From Quillaja saponaria (lineage: Eukaryota; Streptophyta; Magnoliopsida; Fabales; Quillajaceae): a stretch of DNA of 64,000 nucleotides. The stretch covers positions 5,156,134-5,220,133 of the forward strand of contig CM055618.1 of NCBI GenBank assembly GCA_029379385.1, in the 5' to 3' direction. Position numbers and translations under genes: made by a program. The notes under the pieces are model-generated. The model did not search any database and had not been told where the DNA came from. It was given only the letters and a program-made list of their open reading frames with translations. Every line of letters begins with the position of its first letter. Position 1 is the first letter of the stretch. Of this stretch, positions 1 to 10,547 are shown one piece after another.

Positions 1-269
1 TCCAAAACCTTATTGTTGAAATTCCAATATCAACTCCTACTCTAATCTAATTTACTGTTGTCGAGCGGCTCGGTGTTCATCCTACATCATATCTTTGACC
101 CATAGTGCTCCTCCTTGAATGTCAAATAACTGACTTTCATTCAAAACTAGAGAATCTTCTGATTTCATCTGTGCTCTATACCTAAGACATTTTGGAATCT
201 GATGACAATGAAAACAAGATATTTTGCACTGTTGAGGAACAAGTATTACAGGGCCACCTTTTTATGCCA
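1..269. other. Unassigned sequence at left edge
   Basis: No reading frame, repeat or motif that I recognise lies before the pseudogene that begins near 270. It may be the 3' flank of the duplicated glycosyltransferase unit. Confidence 0.4.
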
Positions 270-548
270 CTGAGCTTAACCAGTCATCTACCAGTCCATC
301 AATATCTTCGTCTCATATCTAATTCTTATATTTTATCCCATTTCTTTTTCTTTTCTCCTTATATTGTCCCAACCTCTTTGGCTGAACTTTGATTTCATAT
401 AATCTGGAAGATAAAATTCTGGGAATGGGAATTCATCATTTGGGTTCTGCATCATATGGAGAATGAAAGAAGTCATGGCCTCTCCAGTGGTTTTGAAGTT
501 CATAGTTGGTATATTTTGGGAAAAGCTATTTGATGGTACTCACGGCTG

Positions 549-579
<31 letters not shown>

Positions 580-815
580 TATAATCAAACCTGAATTTAT
601 TTTGAGGATGTTGGAGAAGTAAGGGCTAGCAATGTTTGGTTGTGTGCTGGGGCAAGCTCAGGCAAAGATGGAAGATGTATCAAGTTTGAGCAAATATATA
701 GTTGAAAGTGATCAGTCTTCTTGGCTAGTTCTAGGAAGGGTGAGATGTGACCATGTACCAAACACGGTAGCATCAAGACACTTGAGTTTTCTTTGCCTAC
801 TACTACCCATGATCC
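270..815 (-). pseudogene. UDP-glycosyltransferase pseudogene (UGT94-like), internally deleted
   Basis: This is a degenerate copy of the intact glycosyltransferase at 1475-2806 in the same orientation. Positions 275-385 match the segment of the intact gene that encodes the C-terminal end (around 1494-1620). Positions 388-815 match the segment for the N-terminal half (around 2277-2806), including the start-codon region. The middle of the gene, with the UDP-sugar-binding PSPG box, is missing, so the copy joins the two ends directly. A short A-rich stretch of the parent has become an uninterrupted run of 26 A at 549-574. Several further small indels and stops break the frame. It most likely arose by tandem duplication followed by deletion. 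No function is expected, although a short antisense or siRNA role cannot be excluded. Confidence 0.85.
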
Positions 816-1474
816 TTAGAAGTTGGCAATTGTAGTTATGTTGCTGTTTAATTATACTGAAAGTCACCAGTACATATCAGATTCCCCACTCCACTGCACC
901 GTATTACAGTTTAATACATTGCAAAGCAATTAAGCAAAACACAGAACAGAGCAGTAATTAAAATAGAGGATATACTAGTTGTACAAAAAGCTTAATTGGC
1001 AGCAGACAGTCAGACACTACAAAACAAACTAGCTTAAACTTGAAAAACATAAACAAATATTTCTTATATTTGATTATTTTTCTTTTTTATTTCTTATTTT
1101 TCCAAGTGGAATTACTTTTGAACCCTTCCAGTCATCTCACCCATTTCTCATATGTGAAAATAAAGAAAGAAATTATGGTGCTATATCAAATATTAGCAAC
1201 AAATCAAATTCGTACTCCCATGTCTTAGTTTACAGGTGGAAAATGAAATATGATTCAGTGATTAGATGCTTTCTTGCAGGTTCATAACAGTCAATCAAGG
1301 AAACTTATCAGCAATAACATTGGCTTCTGTGAAAGTTTTAGCAGTGGAACAAGAAAATAAAAAAAGCAAAAGAACCAGCTTCTGGGAAGCAAGTATTTAA
1401 CGTTACTGGTAACTTCCTAACAATGCTAAAGCATCAGAGGATCTTAGTTTCTGTTGAGTATATATATACTGCCA
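816..1474. other. Spacer between UGT pseudogene and UGT gene
   Basis: AT-rich sequence holding the 3' flank of the intact glycosyltransferase on the minus strand and the upstream flank of the pseudogene. No other gene or repeat was recognised. Confidence 0.5.
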
Positions 1475-2806
1475 CTATATCCCTGTGACACAAAGCTTTG
1501 TCAGTTCATCTACAACTCCTTCTATGTCTTTCTCTCCTCTAATTCTTATATTTTCACCCATTTCTCCTGATTTTCTCCTTATATCATTCCCTTTATTTTC
1601 CAGCATAACCTCTTTAATCACTTTTGCAACTTCTTCTCTTGCAAACTTCCCATCCTTGTTCCTCTTCACCTCAGTACCTACACCAACCTCTTCCACCAGC
1701 CTAGCATTGATAGGTTGATCTATGTGCATAGGCATGGCTATAATTGGAACACCAAACTTCATGCTCTCCATTACAGAACTCCATCCACAATGACTCAGAA
1801 ACCCACCAATGCTGGAATGAGCAAGTATTTTTGCCTGAGGTGCCCAGTTCTCCACAATCTTTCCTCTTGATCCTACCCTCCCAAGAAATCCTCTTGGAAG
1901 TGCCTCCTCAAATTTTATTCTCTCTGTTAAAGGAAATCTAATAACCCAAATGAAATTAACCTTACTAAATTCTAACCCGTAAGCTATCTCTTCCAAATCT
2001 TCCTTGGATAGAAAGTACTCACTTCCAAAGGAAACAAAAACTGAAGAAGACGGTTCCTTCTCGTCTAACCATTCAATAGTATTTGTCTTCTCATTATCTT
2101 CGTGAACAGCCTCTTGAACAAGTGGACCAACAGGTACAACCTTCTTCCCCATCAAAGCAGATAAATAATCAACACGCTTCCCCTCAAGCTCTGGAAACGT
2201 CTTTATCAAAACGGAATCAAAAGGTTGCTTCAACCATAGAAGAACTTGGCTTGAATAAGACTTGTCGAGTTGGGTGAGTTTTAATTTCCTGTAATCCTGG
2301 AGATGAAGTTCTTGAAATGGGAATTCATCATCTGGGTTTTTCATGATATGGAGAAGGAAAGAAATCATGGTTGCTCCCATGGTCATGAAGTTGATAGATG
2401 GAATCTTTTGGGACAGAGCTAATGCAGGTACCCATGGCTGAAGAAAATCATATATAAGCAAATCTGGATTTAAGGTTTTGAGAATGTTGGAAAAGTCAGG
2501 GCTAGCCATGTCAAATGCCTTCTTGAGGGCGAGCATGAGATGGGGTGGGAGGCCTTTGGTTGTCTGGTAGTTAGGAGGAAGCTCAGGCAAAGATGAAAGA
2601 TGAAGTTCCACCAGTTGAATAGAATGGTAGTACTTCTCAGAGATTTCTAGCTTGATAGATGTAAGGTTAACAAGTGTAGAACAAAAATATATGTGAAAGT
2701 TTCTATTGCTTAGCCTTTTGGCTAGCTCTAGAAAGGGGGAGATATGACCATAAGCCAACCATGGCAGCATTAAAACCCTAATTTTTCTTTGCCTACTATC
2801 TTCCAT
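1475..2806 (-). CDS. UDP-glycosyltransferase, UGT94-like (glycoside-specific glucosyltransferase)
   Basis: A complete single-exon frame of 443 residues, within the usual 440-480 of plant family 1 glycosyltransferases. The N-terminal acceptor domain has the catalytic histidine at about residue 21 (motif YGHISPFLELAKRL) and its expected partner aspartate near residue 120 (LLIYDFLQPW). The C-terminal domain has a full 44-residue PSPG box at about 321-364, from WAPQ to HIDQ. Its last residue is glutamine, which usually goes with UDP-glucose as donor. The N-terminal pattern (LPWLAYGHISPF, CSTLVNL, VELHLSSLPELPP) is typical of the UGT94 group, which adds a second sugar to an existing glycoside such as a flavonoid, crocetin or triterpenoid glycoside. 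The protein is cytosolic, with no signal peptide. The acceptor cannot be read from sequence. A broken tandem copy lies on its 3' side. Confidence 0.93.
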   Translation of the reverse strand: MEDSRQRKIRVLMLPWLAYGHISPFLELAKRLSNRNFHIYFCSTLVNLTSIKLEISEKYYHSIQLVELHLSSLPELPPNYQTTKGLPPHLMLALKKAFDMASPDFSNILKTLNPDLLIYDFLQPWVPALALSQKIPSINFMTMGATMISFLLHIMKNPDDEFPFQELHLQDYRKLKLTQLDKSYSSQVLLWLKQPFDSVLIKTFPELEGKRVDYLSALMGKKVVPVGPLVQEAVHEDNEKTNTIEWLDEKEPSSSVFVSFGSEYFLSKEDLEEIAYGLEFSKVNFIWVIRFPLTERIKFEEALPRGFLGRVGSRGKIVENWAPQAKILAHSSIGGFLSHCGWSSVMESMKFGVPIIAMPMHIDQPINARLVEEVGVGTEVKRNKDGKFAREEVAKVIKEVMLENKGNDIRRKSGEMGENIRIRGEKDIEGVVDELTKLCVTGI

Positions 2807-2849
2807 AATCTCTTTTTCTACATGCTATGGCACGTTTTAGTTAGAAGGC

Positions 2850-2856
2850 TTATATG
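2850..2856 (-). promoter_or_regulatory. Candidate TATA box of the UGT gene
   Basis: The minus strand reads CATATAA here, about 44 bases before the start codon at 2806. That spacing would leave a very short leader, so this is a candidate only. Confidence 0.3.
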
Positions 2857-2859
2857 GTG

Positions 2860-3489
2860 CAGGAATTGACAACTTTAGCGAAGTTTGAGACATGTGTAAG
2901 GAAAGTAGGAGACAGATTATGTCCTTTTCCACAATTTTTCACTAGCTCCAACACACTGAAAGTGAAAACGCGTTAAAAACGCGTTAAAAGCGGCATGGGA
3001 CTGTTGACCCGAATGGATTGGTTGAGTTAGGTACATTGCATTGTAAGTATTATGGTTTTGTCCTTATTTGTAATATTACACTATGCCCGTATTATTTTGT
3101 TCTCTTAAAACTAAATTTTCTGATGTGTGAATGTTTAACTCTTGGTCATGTCAAATCATTAACCTTTTAAGGTTATTGAGTGTGCGTTTGGGTCAGTCGC
3201 CGTAAGATGCTTCAGGTGTGTAGCGGCTGATTGCCGAGGCCGGCACCTGGGCCGGCTCAAGACGCGCTTCTGAGAAACATACAGCCGTTAGGTATCTTCT
3301 CGGCTGCACAGCCCATATTGGAGCCCAAATATCTTTATTTTTTTTCTTTTTTTTTTGCCTTTAGGCTTTTTCTTAAATGACTCTTGAATTGTGGAGAGTA
3401 AACTTAATATGATTTGAAATGAGATAACGAGTCGTATTAAAAATATGACTAGAGATGTGTTAGAAGACAGTATGACATGGACCACCAAC
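2860..3489. other. UGT upstream flank with a GC-rich patch
   Basis: Mostly AT-rich upstream sequence. A patch at about 3180-3310 is clearly richer in G and C, with repeated CGGC, GCCG and GGCCGG words, and stands out from its neighbours. It contains no reading frame I recognise and begins with a word (GTGCGTTTGGG) reminiscent of some MITE ends. Confidence 0.4.
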
Positions 3490-5262
3490 TAAAAAGATAT
3501 GGTGATAGAATGAAGAAGTTCAACAAACTATTAAAAAAAAAAGGTGTTATAAAAGATTAGACAAGTGTAAAAATGAGGATAATTAAGAATGTTTTAGATA
3601 AGTTAGAAAAGATGCTAAAAAAATGGTTAGAGAAGCTAGAGATAAGGCTTGTGAATGACTTTACTAAAAGTTAGAGATAAAGGATAGAGAGAAGGATATT
3701 AGGCTTGCCAAACAAAAGAAAAGACGAATTAGAGATTTAAATCTTATTAAGTGCATTAAGGATAATGGAAACAGGGTAATTGATACAGGGTTTTAGTTAA
3801 GGAAGATGAGATTAATGAGAGATTGTGAACTTTGATACCTTATTTAATGGAGATTCTTGTGTTGTTGTCAGGGAACTAGATGACGCCTTCAATGATATGA
3901 ATCGTAGATTTGTTCGTTGGATTAGAGTACAAAATGTTAAAGAATCTATTCATAAGATGAAAAATGGTAAGACAATGGGACTAGATAATATCTCTATAGA
4001 AATTTAGAAATGCTTTTGAAATATTTGAAGTTGTACTAATTATCGTAGAATAAAATTTATAAGCCATACAATGAAATTGTGGGAAAGAGTGATTAAGTGT
4101 AGGCTTAGGAATGAGACCTTAGTTTTTAATAATCAATTTGGCTTTATGCCCAGAAGATATATAGTAGACGTTATTTTCTTACTTAGTAGATTAATGGACA
4201 AATATAGAGAAAAAAAAAAGGATCTTCACATGGCCTTTATTGCTTTAGAAAAAGCGTATGATAGGGTGTCGAAACAAGTTTAGTGATGAGTTCTTGTGAA
4301 GAAAAAAGTTCTAACTAAATATGTAGGAGTTATTAAGGATATTTATGAGAGAGTAATGACTAGAGTGCAGACTGTAGATAGTATGACTGTAGAGTTTCCA
4401 ATCGTCATAGGTGTCACTAAGGTTCATCCTTAAGCTCCTACCTATTTGCTTTAATCTTGGATGAACTTACTTATGCTATTCAAGATAAGGCTTCGTAATA
4501 TATGCTTTTTGCCAACGATATCATATTGGTAGACGAAACTAGAGAAGGTTTAAATTTTAAGCTATAATTATGGAGGAACACATTAGAATCCAAAGGTCTT
4601 AGGTTGTATATGGAATGTGACTTCAGTGACACTAGAGGAGGCTCGACTGAAATAATTTTAGATGGTCAGGCAATCCCTACTAAAGATGTGTTTGAGTATT
4701 TAGGTTTATTTATACAAAAGGATGAGGCAATTGAGTATAATGTGAACCATAAAATCAAGGCAGGTGGGTGAAGTAGCAAAGTGCTTCAGGAGTTTTATAT
4801 GATCTTCAAATCCCAAATAAATTAAAAGGAAAATTCTATAAGATGGCAGTAAGACCAGCTATATTGTATGGTTCCGAATGTTGGGTAATTAAGAAACAAT
4901 ACTCACATAAGATGGGAGTGGCCGAAATGCAAATGTTGAGATGGATGACTGGATATAAAAGAAATGATAAAATACGAAATGAGAATATTCATAAGAAGGT
5001 GGAGGTAGCATATATCGATGAGAAAATGAAGAAGAATCGCTTACGTTAGTTTAGACATACGTCGGCCAATGGACGCCTTAGTTAGGAAATATGAATTGCT
5101 GCAGGTGGTAAGTGTTAGACATGATAGAGGGAGACCGAAACTTACATGGGGTTTGTCATTAAGAATGATATGACTACTCTAGGCATTGCTAAAAATGATG
5201 CATTTGATCAATGCGAATGGAGAAAAAATATTCATATATTCGATCCAACTAGTTTATGATTT
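3490..5262 (+). pseudogene. Dead RTE-like non-LTR retrotransposon (reverse transcriptase remnant)
   Basis: Conceptual translation in shifting frames follows a common plant LINE reverse transcriptase. In order I see a linker (about 3660-3800), the fingers segment with VKESIHKMKNGKTMGLDN (3934-3993), the NYR and [11 protein letters not shown] block (4035-4095), QFGFMP, motif A as [11 protein letters not shown] near 4230, motif C as FAND near 4510, and a C-terminal tail with KLKGKFYKMAVRPAILYGSE (4820-4880) and MLRWMTGYKRNDKIRNE (4930-4990). Both catalytic motifs are damaged: the first aspartate of motif A is alanine, and FADD has become FAND. There are many stops and frameshifts. The endonuclease end is missing or unrecognisable, as is usual for 5'-truncated LINEs. 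Assignment to the RTE clade rather than L1 rests on the tail motifs. Confidence 0.8.
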
Positions 5263-5508
5263 AAGACTTAGTTGAGGCTTTCCCTTAAATCCCCTCATGT
5301 CCCTAACTCCACCAATCATTTTTTTTTTTTAAATCTGATTGTTGGCAACAAGCCTAATAGTTAGATTTTGAATTTTTTTTTTTCCTTATTTATAACATTA
5401 TAAATACCACAAATCTTTTGCCAATTTTCATACCATTCTCAAACTACTCCTTATTCATCAAATTTTCCTTTTTATCTAATTTTTTAGTATTTGATTTTTA
5501 TCTACGAA
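5263..5508. other. T-rich junction between LINE and Harbinger-like gene
   Basis: Two runs of T interrupt a low-complexity stretch. The part just before 5509 looks like the untranslated leader of the pseudogene that follows. I could not place the LINE 3' tail or a target duplication. Confidence 0.35.
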
Positions 5509-6630
5509 ATGAAAAATAATGGTAAAGTGATATGGAGACCGCAAGATGTAAAGGCTTTTGTCGATTGATTTATTGAGAAAAGGAAAAAATTTGGAATACC
5601 TTCAATATTCAAAGCTTCCAATTGGACAAGTATTAGTGCCCAATATAATGAGATTACTAGGCATATATTATAGTAAAGTCAGTTCGAAAACAAGTGAGAT
5701 TGACTGATGAAAGATTGGAACCTATACCAAAAATTAGGAAAGCAGACTAGCTTGTGATGGGATCCAGAGACCAAGATGTGGACAGATACAAACAAGTGGT
5801 GAGAGCGATAAGTGAATGTTAGTTTAATAAATATCTTTTGAATTTGTGTTCAAAAAAAATTAAATTAGCAGTATCTAATTTATTTGTGAATACTAGAACA
5901 TGGCAAAGAAGTCTTGAAATCCAAGAAGAAGAGTTTTGAGTTGGCTGACGAATTGGATTTTCTCTTCAATAGTACCTATATATACTTCAAGAGCGGAAGC
6001 ATATACACCATCTTATGGAGTTTTGCTAAGGGGTGATGATGATAATGATGAATATGAAGCTGGTTACATATCTACTCCACCCACAAATTCGTAATATGAT
6101 TCTACTATGCCAAATGAATTTGAAGAATCTCCTAGATTTGGGGATTACAATATGTATGCACAAATTCAGGATACGATTCTACTATCGCAAAAGAATTTGA
6201 AAATCTCCTCGATTTGGTGATGTGCAGTTTCCTACACCGAACACACAGTCTTGATACCTTCACCATCTACAATTGGTCCTAGTGTTTCACACAGTAAGAA
6301 AAGGAAATCCAAAAAAGGAGTCGCCATTGATGAGAACATAAATTTGCTGGTGAATTTGGCTCGCCAAAAAATAGCACGATCTCGCCTCTCATCATCCTTA
6401 AGCCATAACTCTGCTGACGAATCAATCCTACCATATGAGAGGTCTTAGGCAAGTTATGAGGTTAGCTGGATTCAAATCCAAGACCAAAAATATGTCAAAG
6501 TTGCTGAGATCATGCAAGTGTCGGTGAATAAAAAAACGTTTATGACAATAATTGAACTAATCGCTCAAGTCAATTAGTTTGAGTACAAACTTGAGATAGA
6601 AAAGTGGCGATTGAATTTATTTTTAAGCAT
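5509..6630 (+). pseudogene. Myb/SANT-like DNA-binding protein pseudogene (Harbinger accessory type)
   Basis: From an ATG at 5509 the translation gives an N-terminal Myb/SANT-like trihelix domain (Pfam Myb_DNA-bind_3 type). Landmarks are the WRPQDVKAFVD start, LMKDWNLYQKLGKQTSLWWD in the third helix, and a closing KWWER. A probable intron at about 5815-5900 follows. The second part has a KKSLEIQEEE/EELDFLFN-like stretch, an acidic and serine-rich middle, a basic SKKRKSKKG segment near 6292-6318, and a C-terminal helix. Such proteins are the second product of PIF/Harbinger transposons and also occur as host proteins related to LIMYB. Stops interrupt the first domain, for example after KAFVD and around QFENK, and the second exon is frameshifted. 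No DDE transposase is adjacent, so this is a dead remnant. Confidence 0.7.
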
Positions 6631-7110
6631 TGATTTTTTTTTTCTTTAGAATATTTTTTATGTCTATTTTTTTTAATCTTAATTTTAGGATTTATTTTTA
6701 TTTATGTATTTTATTGTAATCTAGTTTTATTTTCTTTAATTGAATTTGTTTGTTTTTCTAAAATATTTCAATAACTTTTTTGAGTATATTATTTTTTAGA
6801 ATTAAATTTGAATAAAAAAATATTTCATTTGACTAAAAAAATGACTAAAATAGTTTAATTTGAATAAAAAATCTAAATTAAATAAAAAAATAATTTTATT
6901 TGAATAAAACATCAAAACTAAATAATAATAGTTTAATTTCAATTAAAAACTAATATTGAATGAAAAATTAATTTATTTTTATAACAGAGTCAATATAAAG
7001 TGGAACTTATTTAAATTAATGCAAAACATATTGACGTTAATATAAAAGGAATCTTATTTTGACGAGTGAGAATATATATTTTGGCAGTGATAATTGTTAT
7101 TACCTAAAGA
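6631..7110. other. AT-rich tract without genes
   Basis: Long runs of A, T and TTTTATTT-like words. No reading frame or terminus was recognised. Part may be the non-coding end of the Harbinger-like element. Confidence 0.4.
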
Positions 7111-7255
7111 CCCTGTTTAATTTTTCAATAATTTTCTTAAACGTGCTCTTTGATTTCCCAATCATCAAAGTAATGTGGTTTTGGTAATTTATACACAAAT
7201 CTACTTTTCAAACCATTATCACAAACCATAATTTTTAGACAATCTAAACAGGCAC
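7111..7255. mobile_element. Possible small MITE with CCTGTTTA ends
   Basis: About 145 bases bounded by CCTGTTTAA on the left and an inverted match, TCTAAACAGG, on the right. Inner words around ATTATGG and AACCATTAT also pair loosely. The inverted ends are short and no clear target duplication is seen. Confidence 0.3.
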
Positions 7256-7639
7256 TGTAGTTGAGGCGAGATCTCAAGCCATAGCTCTCACCTCACCGTC
7301 AAAACAAACAAACTTAAAAGTTATCATTGAAAGTATTGTAAAGTCAATGATCTACAATGATGCTTTTAATAAATCTTAAAATTAAAGGTTGACGACTTTC
7401 AATAACCTTGAAAGTTGAAATATGTACTAAAGGTTAGTAACTACATAGTTATTTTAGCTGGCAAGTAAATAATTTAACCAAATGGCATCAAATACTGATC
7501 ACTAGTTTATATGAACTACTTATTGTTCTTAAAAAAAAAAAAAAAAAATTTCCTTTGGGAAGTTCTGAAGTGACTTTTGAATCTTGAATTTGAAACTTGA
7601 AATAGATTTCAATTGACCTAAAAGCCATAGTGTAACATC
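7256..7639. other. AT-rich spacer without genes
   Basis: Includes a run of A at about 7530-7548. No gene or repeat terminus was recognised. Confidence 0.4.
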
Positions 7640-9651
7640 TGTTGAAAAATCTAGGGGTCATGCATCCCATGCATACGTAGCAAAATTAAAATTTGTCCAA
7701 ACCAAGAACATAAGTATTCAATTAAGTACATATATAATGAAAGCTAAAGATTAAAACTAACCTTTTGAAACTTTCCTCACACAGTTAGTTTGATTGTTTA
7801 GCAAGGATGCTTATGGTTTCTTCACAAATTATCAAAACGATTCTCCCAATCAAACACAAAGTATAACCAATGATTAATAAGATATTAAAATGAATAAGGC
7901 TCTAATGAAATAGTTCACACAGTTGATCGTTAAAAACCTTTTACCTTTACTAAAAGATTGAAGGAATCAATTTATCCTTAGGATACGTGCTAACTTTCAC
8001 TTGGTTGAATTGTCGACGCATGGAGGATTGTCCTAGAAGCAAAATCTCATTTGCTTCAACAATAGGGATCATGGCTAAGGAAGGATAAATTGTCAAGAAC
8101 TCCTTCTTGCTTCTAATCCTTGCTTGGTCGAATGTCACTAGTGTGTTAGTTGCATTATGGCCAAAATCCCTTAGCTTTTTCATATATAGGAGGCTACCAG
8201 GGCTTAAGGAATTATAAACCTTCCATGTTTAGGTTTTCATTAAACCTAAATCCCAAGGCCCAAACTCCTTTAGTAATTCATATTCTATTAGGATTACTAA
8301 TGAACTTTTAGACACCTAGTGGCCTAAATCCAATTATGATTCCCACTAGACTTTTCTTGACTTTCAAGAACACAAGTCTTTCCATATATGTAGCTTACAA
8401 TTACTTTTTACCCTTAAGTACTTGGAACTTAACTAATAATTCCAATATTCCCTTAATCCTTGTAGGTTGTTAACCTAAGTCAATTAAAGTGTGTAACCCA
8501 TTAGGTTTCTCTTGTACGTTGATAATAAATGTAATTGGATACTTTCTAAGAAGCATGGTTAAATTAAAATTCTCTTAATTTAATGTTCTAATTTAACTTT
8601 TGTTTTACTAAACTAACAAACTTACATTCATAGATCAAGATTGACATCTAGCAATGTATCATGACTACCTAATTACAAGCGAAGTTAAGATCATTGATCA
8701 AACCTTTTAGTGCTTGGTTACCGTGTAATTCAATTTTTTCATCAATCATATTCTGATTTAGACATAGGGCATGAATTCTAGTGTCAACCCTATTTTTGTC
8801 TAAATCCATTTATACTTGAAATCAAGTTTACGTATTGTTCCTCAAAGAAATTCAAGAAAATACTTTTCTTAATCTCTTTCACTTTTCAAAGACTCCCGAA
8901 ACAAAACATAATTGTCTCAAAAGGCTATAGGATATTCGTCCTCTCTATTGAGGATAATAAATTCTTTATTTATAATTCATCTATCCTTCATATGCTTCAC
9001 TACATGCAATAATCACCCATGTATTATCCTTATGGTTTCTCATGTTTGGTTAATTCAATGTACTTGTTCAACTAACAAGCACCCTTATGTTTGTCTCAGC
9101 ATCACCATGCTTGTAGTTTACGAGATCATTGCTCTCTTTATAAGAAAATGACACAATATATGCTAGTCTTGAAGAATCATGATCAATATTCCTATTCCTA
9201 ATGATTCATTGACTAAGAATATTTTTAGAATAATACTTTATGTATATCTCACAATTATGAACAACATCATAATTATGCATACATAATATTTATTCTAGTG
9301 ACTTTATATATGGTTAAACTAAACATCATTTAAACACAATTATAAATAAAGCATTTTGAATATTATTACATGCATTAAATATAAATAAAATATCATTACT
9401 ATCAACTATTGATTGACTCTTGAACACTAATACTAATAACATCCTGCAATATAGGTTCCTACTAATTTTGTGAGTGACTTTATATATGGTTAAACTAAAC
9501 ATCATTTAAACACAATTATAAATAAAGCATTTTGAATATTATTACATGCATTAAATATAAATAAAATATCATTACTATCAACTATTGATTGACTCTTGAA
9601 CACTAATACTAATAACATCCTGCAATATAGGTTCTACTAATTTTGTGAATG
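7640..9651. mobile_element. LTR-like block flanked by ACATC direct repeats
   Basis: The block starts with TGTTGAAAAATC, which has the form of an LTR start. The five bases ACATC precede it at 7635-7639 and recur directly after it at 9652-9656, as a target duplication would. The interior is non-coding, with short unrelated frames only. Against this reading, the right end is GTGAATG and not the expected CA, so the terminus may have been altered by the tandem duplication at 9298-9648. A solo LTR or a deletion derivative is the best guess. Confidence 0.4.
9298..9648. repeat. Two-copy 176-bp tandem duplication
   Basis: The unit starting GTGACTTTATATATGG at 9298 is repeated at 9474. The copies are almost identical: the second lacks one C in the GGTTCC word and diverges only in the last few bases. 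Such identity in neutral AT-rich DNA points to a recent event, or to a collapse or expansion artefact of assembly. Confidence 0.9.
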
Positions 9652-9656
9652 ACATC

Positions 9657-10547
9657 ATAGCATGGTGATTTTTTAGTAGAAGTCATCTTTCCACACAAAA
9701 GATTAGTAATTGATCAAGTGTTATCTTGGTGTTAATAGGTGTGTAGGTACTATGTAGCTTGTTTTGCTGATTAAAGCAGTTCCTGTAAATGAGCAAATAG
9801 AATATGAATTAATATTTCATCATATTAATGTAAAGATTTTTTATACTGTCCGTGAATATGAAAACGCCACGTGCATGTCTTTCACACCTACCACCATTGA
9901 TTCTTGCGCCAGATTTTAGTTAAATAAACTGATATATAGGATTTAAAAAAAAAAAAAAAAAAAAGGTTTTACAACTGGGTCTAAATTAGGACTCAGTGGA
10001 ATGACTATTTGTGAGTAAGGTGGTGGGTGTTACAGTGTAAAGTTGTCGGGTGTACAAACTGAGATAGCTTCTACGTGACTCTTTAGTTGTACCTGAGATA
10101 CATAAGAAAAAGAGAGGAACCTAGTTTTAGAGGTGTATCACCTATTTATGGTGGATGGGCCTTCGTGAGCCTATATGGGCCCAAAGTCATAAGAAGAGCC
10201 GAAAGGATCTCGATTGACCCTTAAAGGGCAACGTGTCCCTTTGACCGGTAAAATGGGGTGTTGGGTACAAGAGGAGGTCTCATATTGGCCGAGACCATTT
10301 CTTTACTAATACCAATCCCTCCAAAAACAAGTTCGAGGAGCAAAGTAGATCAAGTTTTCAGTCATTGAGGTTGATTATGAGCCTAGAAATAATAATTTGT
10401 TAATTTTTTTTCTTGCGAAACATGAAAGTTTGTGATTTGAGTTTCTGTTTTCAAAGTTTAGCAGAGATGTTGAGCCAAAAAGATGGCAAGGCTGAGATTG
10501 AAGTTGATACATTGAGAGAATGACAAGACGAGGCCATGGAGGCTAGG
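9657..10547. other. Repeat-derived host sequence left of the CACTA insertion
   Basis: Contains a run of A (9945-9964) and a moderately GC-rich stretch with words such as GGGCCC and CCGAGACC. From about 10468 a short frame starts with MLSQKDGKAEIEVDTLRE and ends in MEAR at the CACTA boundary. It continues in phase beyond the element at 14954 (ELYDLVKI...AEEIKD...VKTLASEV) with internal stops. It resembles a coiled-coil segment of a retrotransposon gag-like protein, but I cannot name the family. Confidence 0.45.

Noticed and set aside
7950..8183. 77-codon minus-strand frame
   Set aside because: Looks protein-like but lies in the non-coding LTR-like block and matches no family I know.
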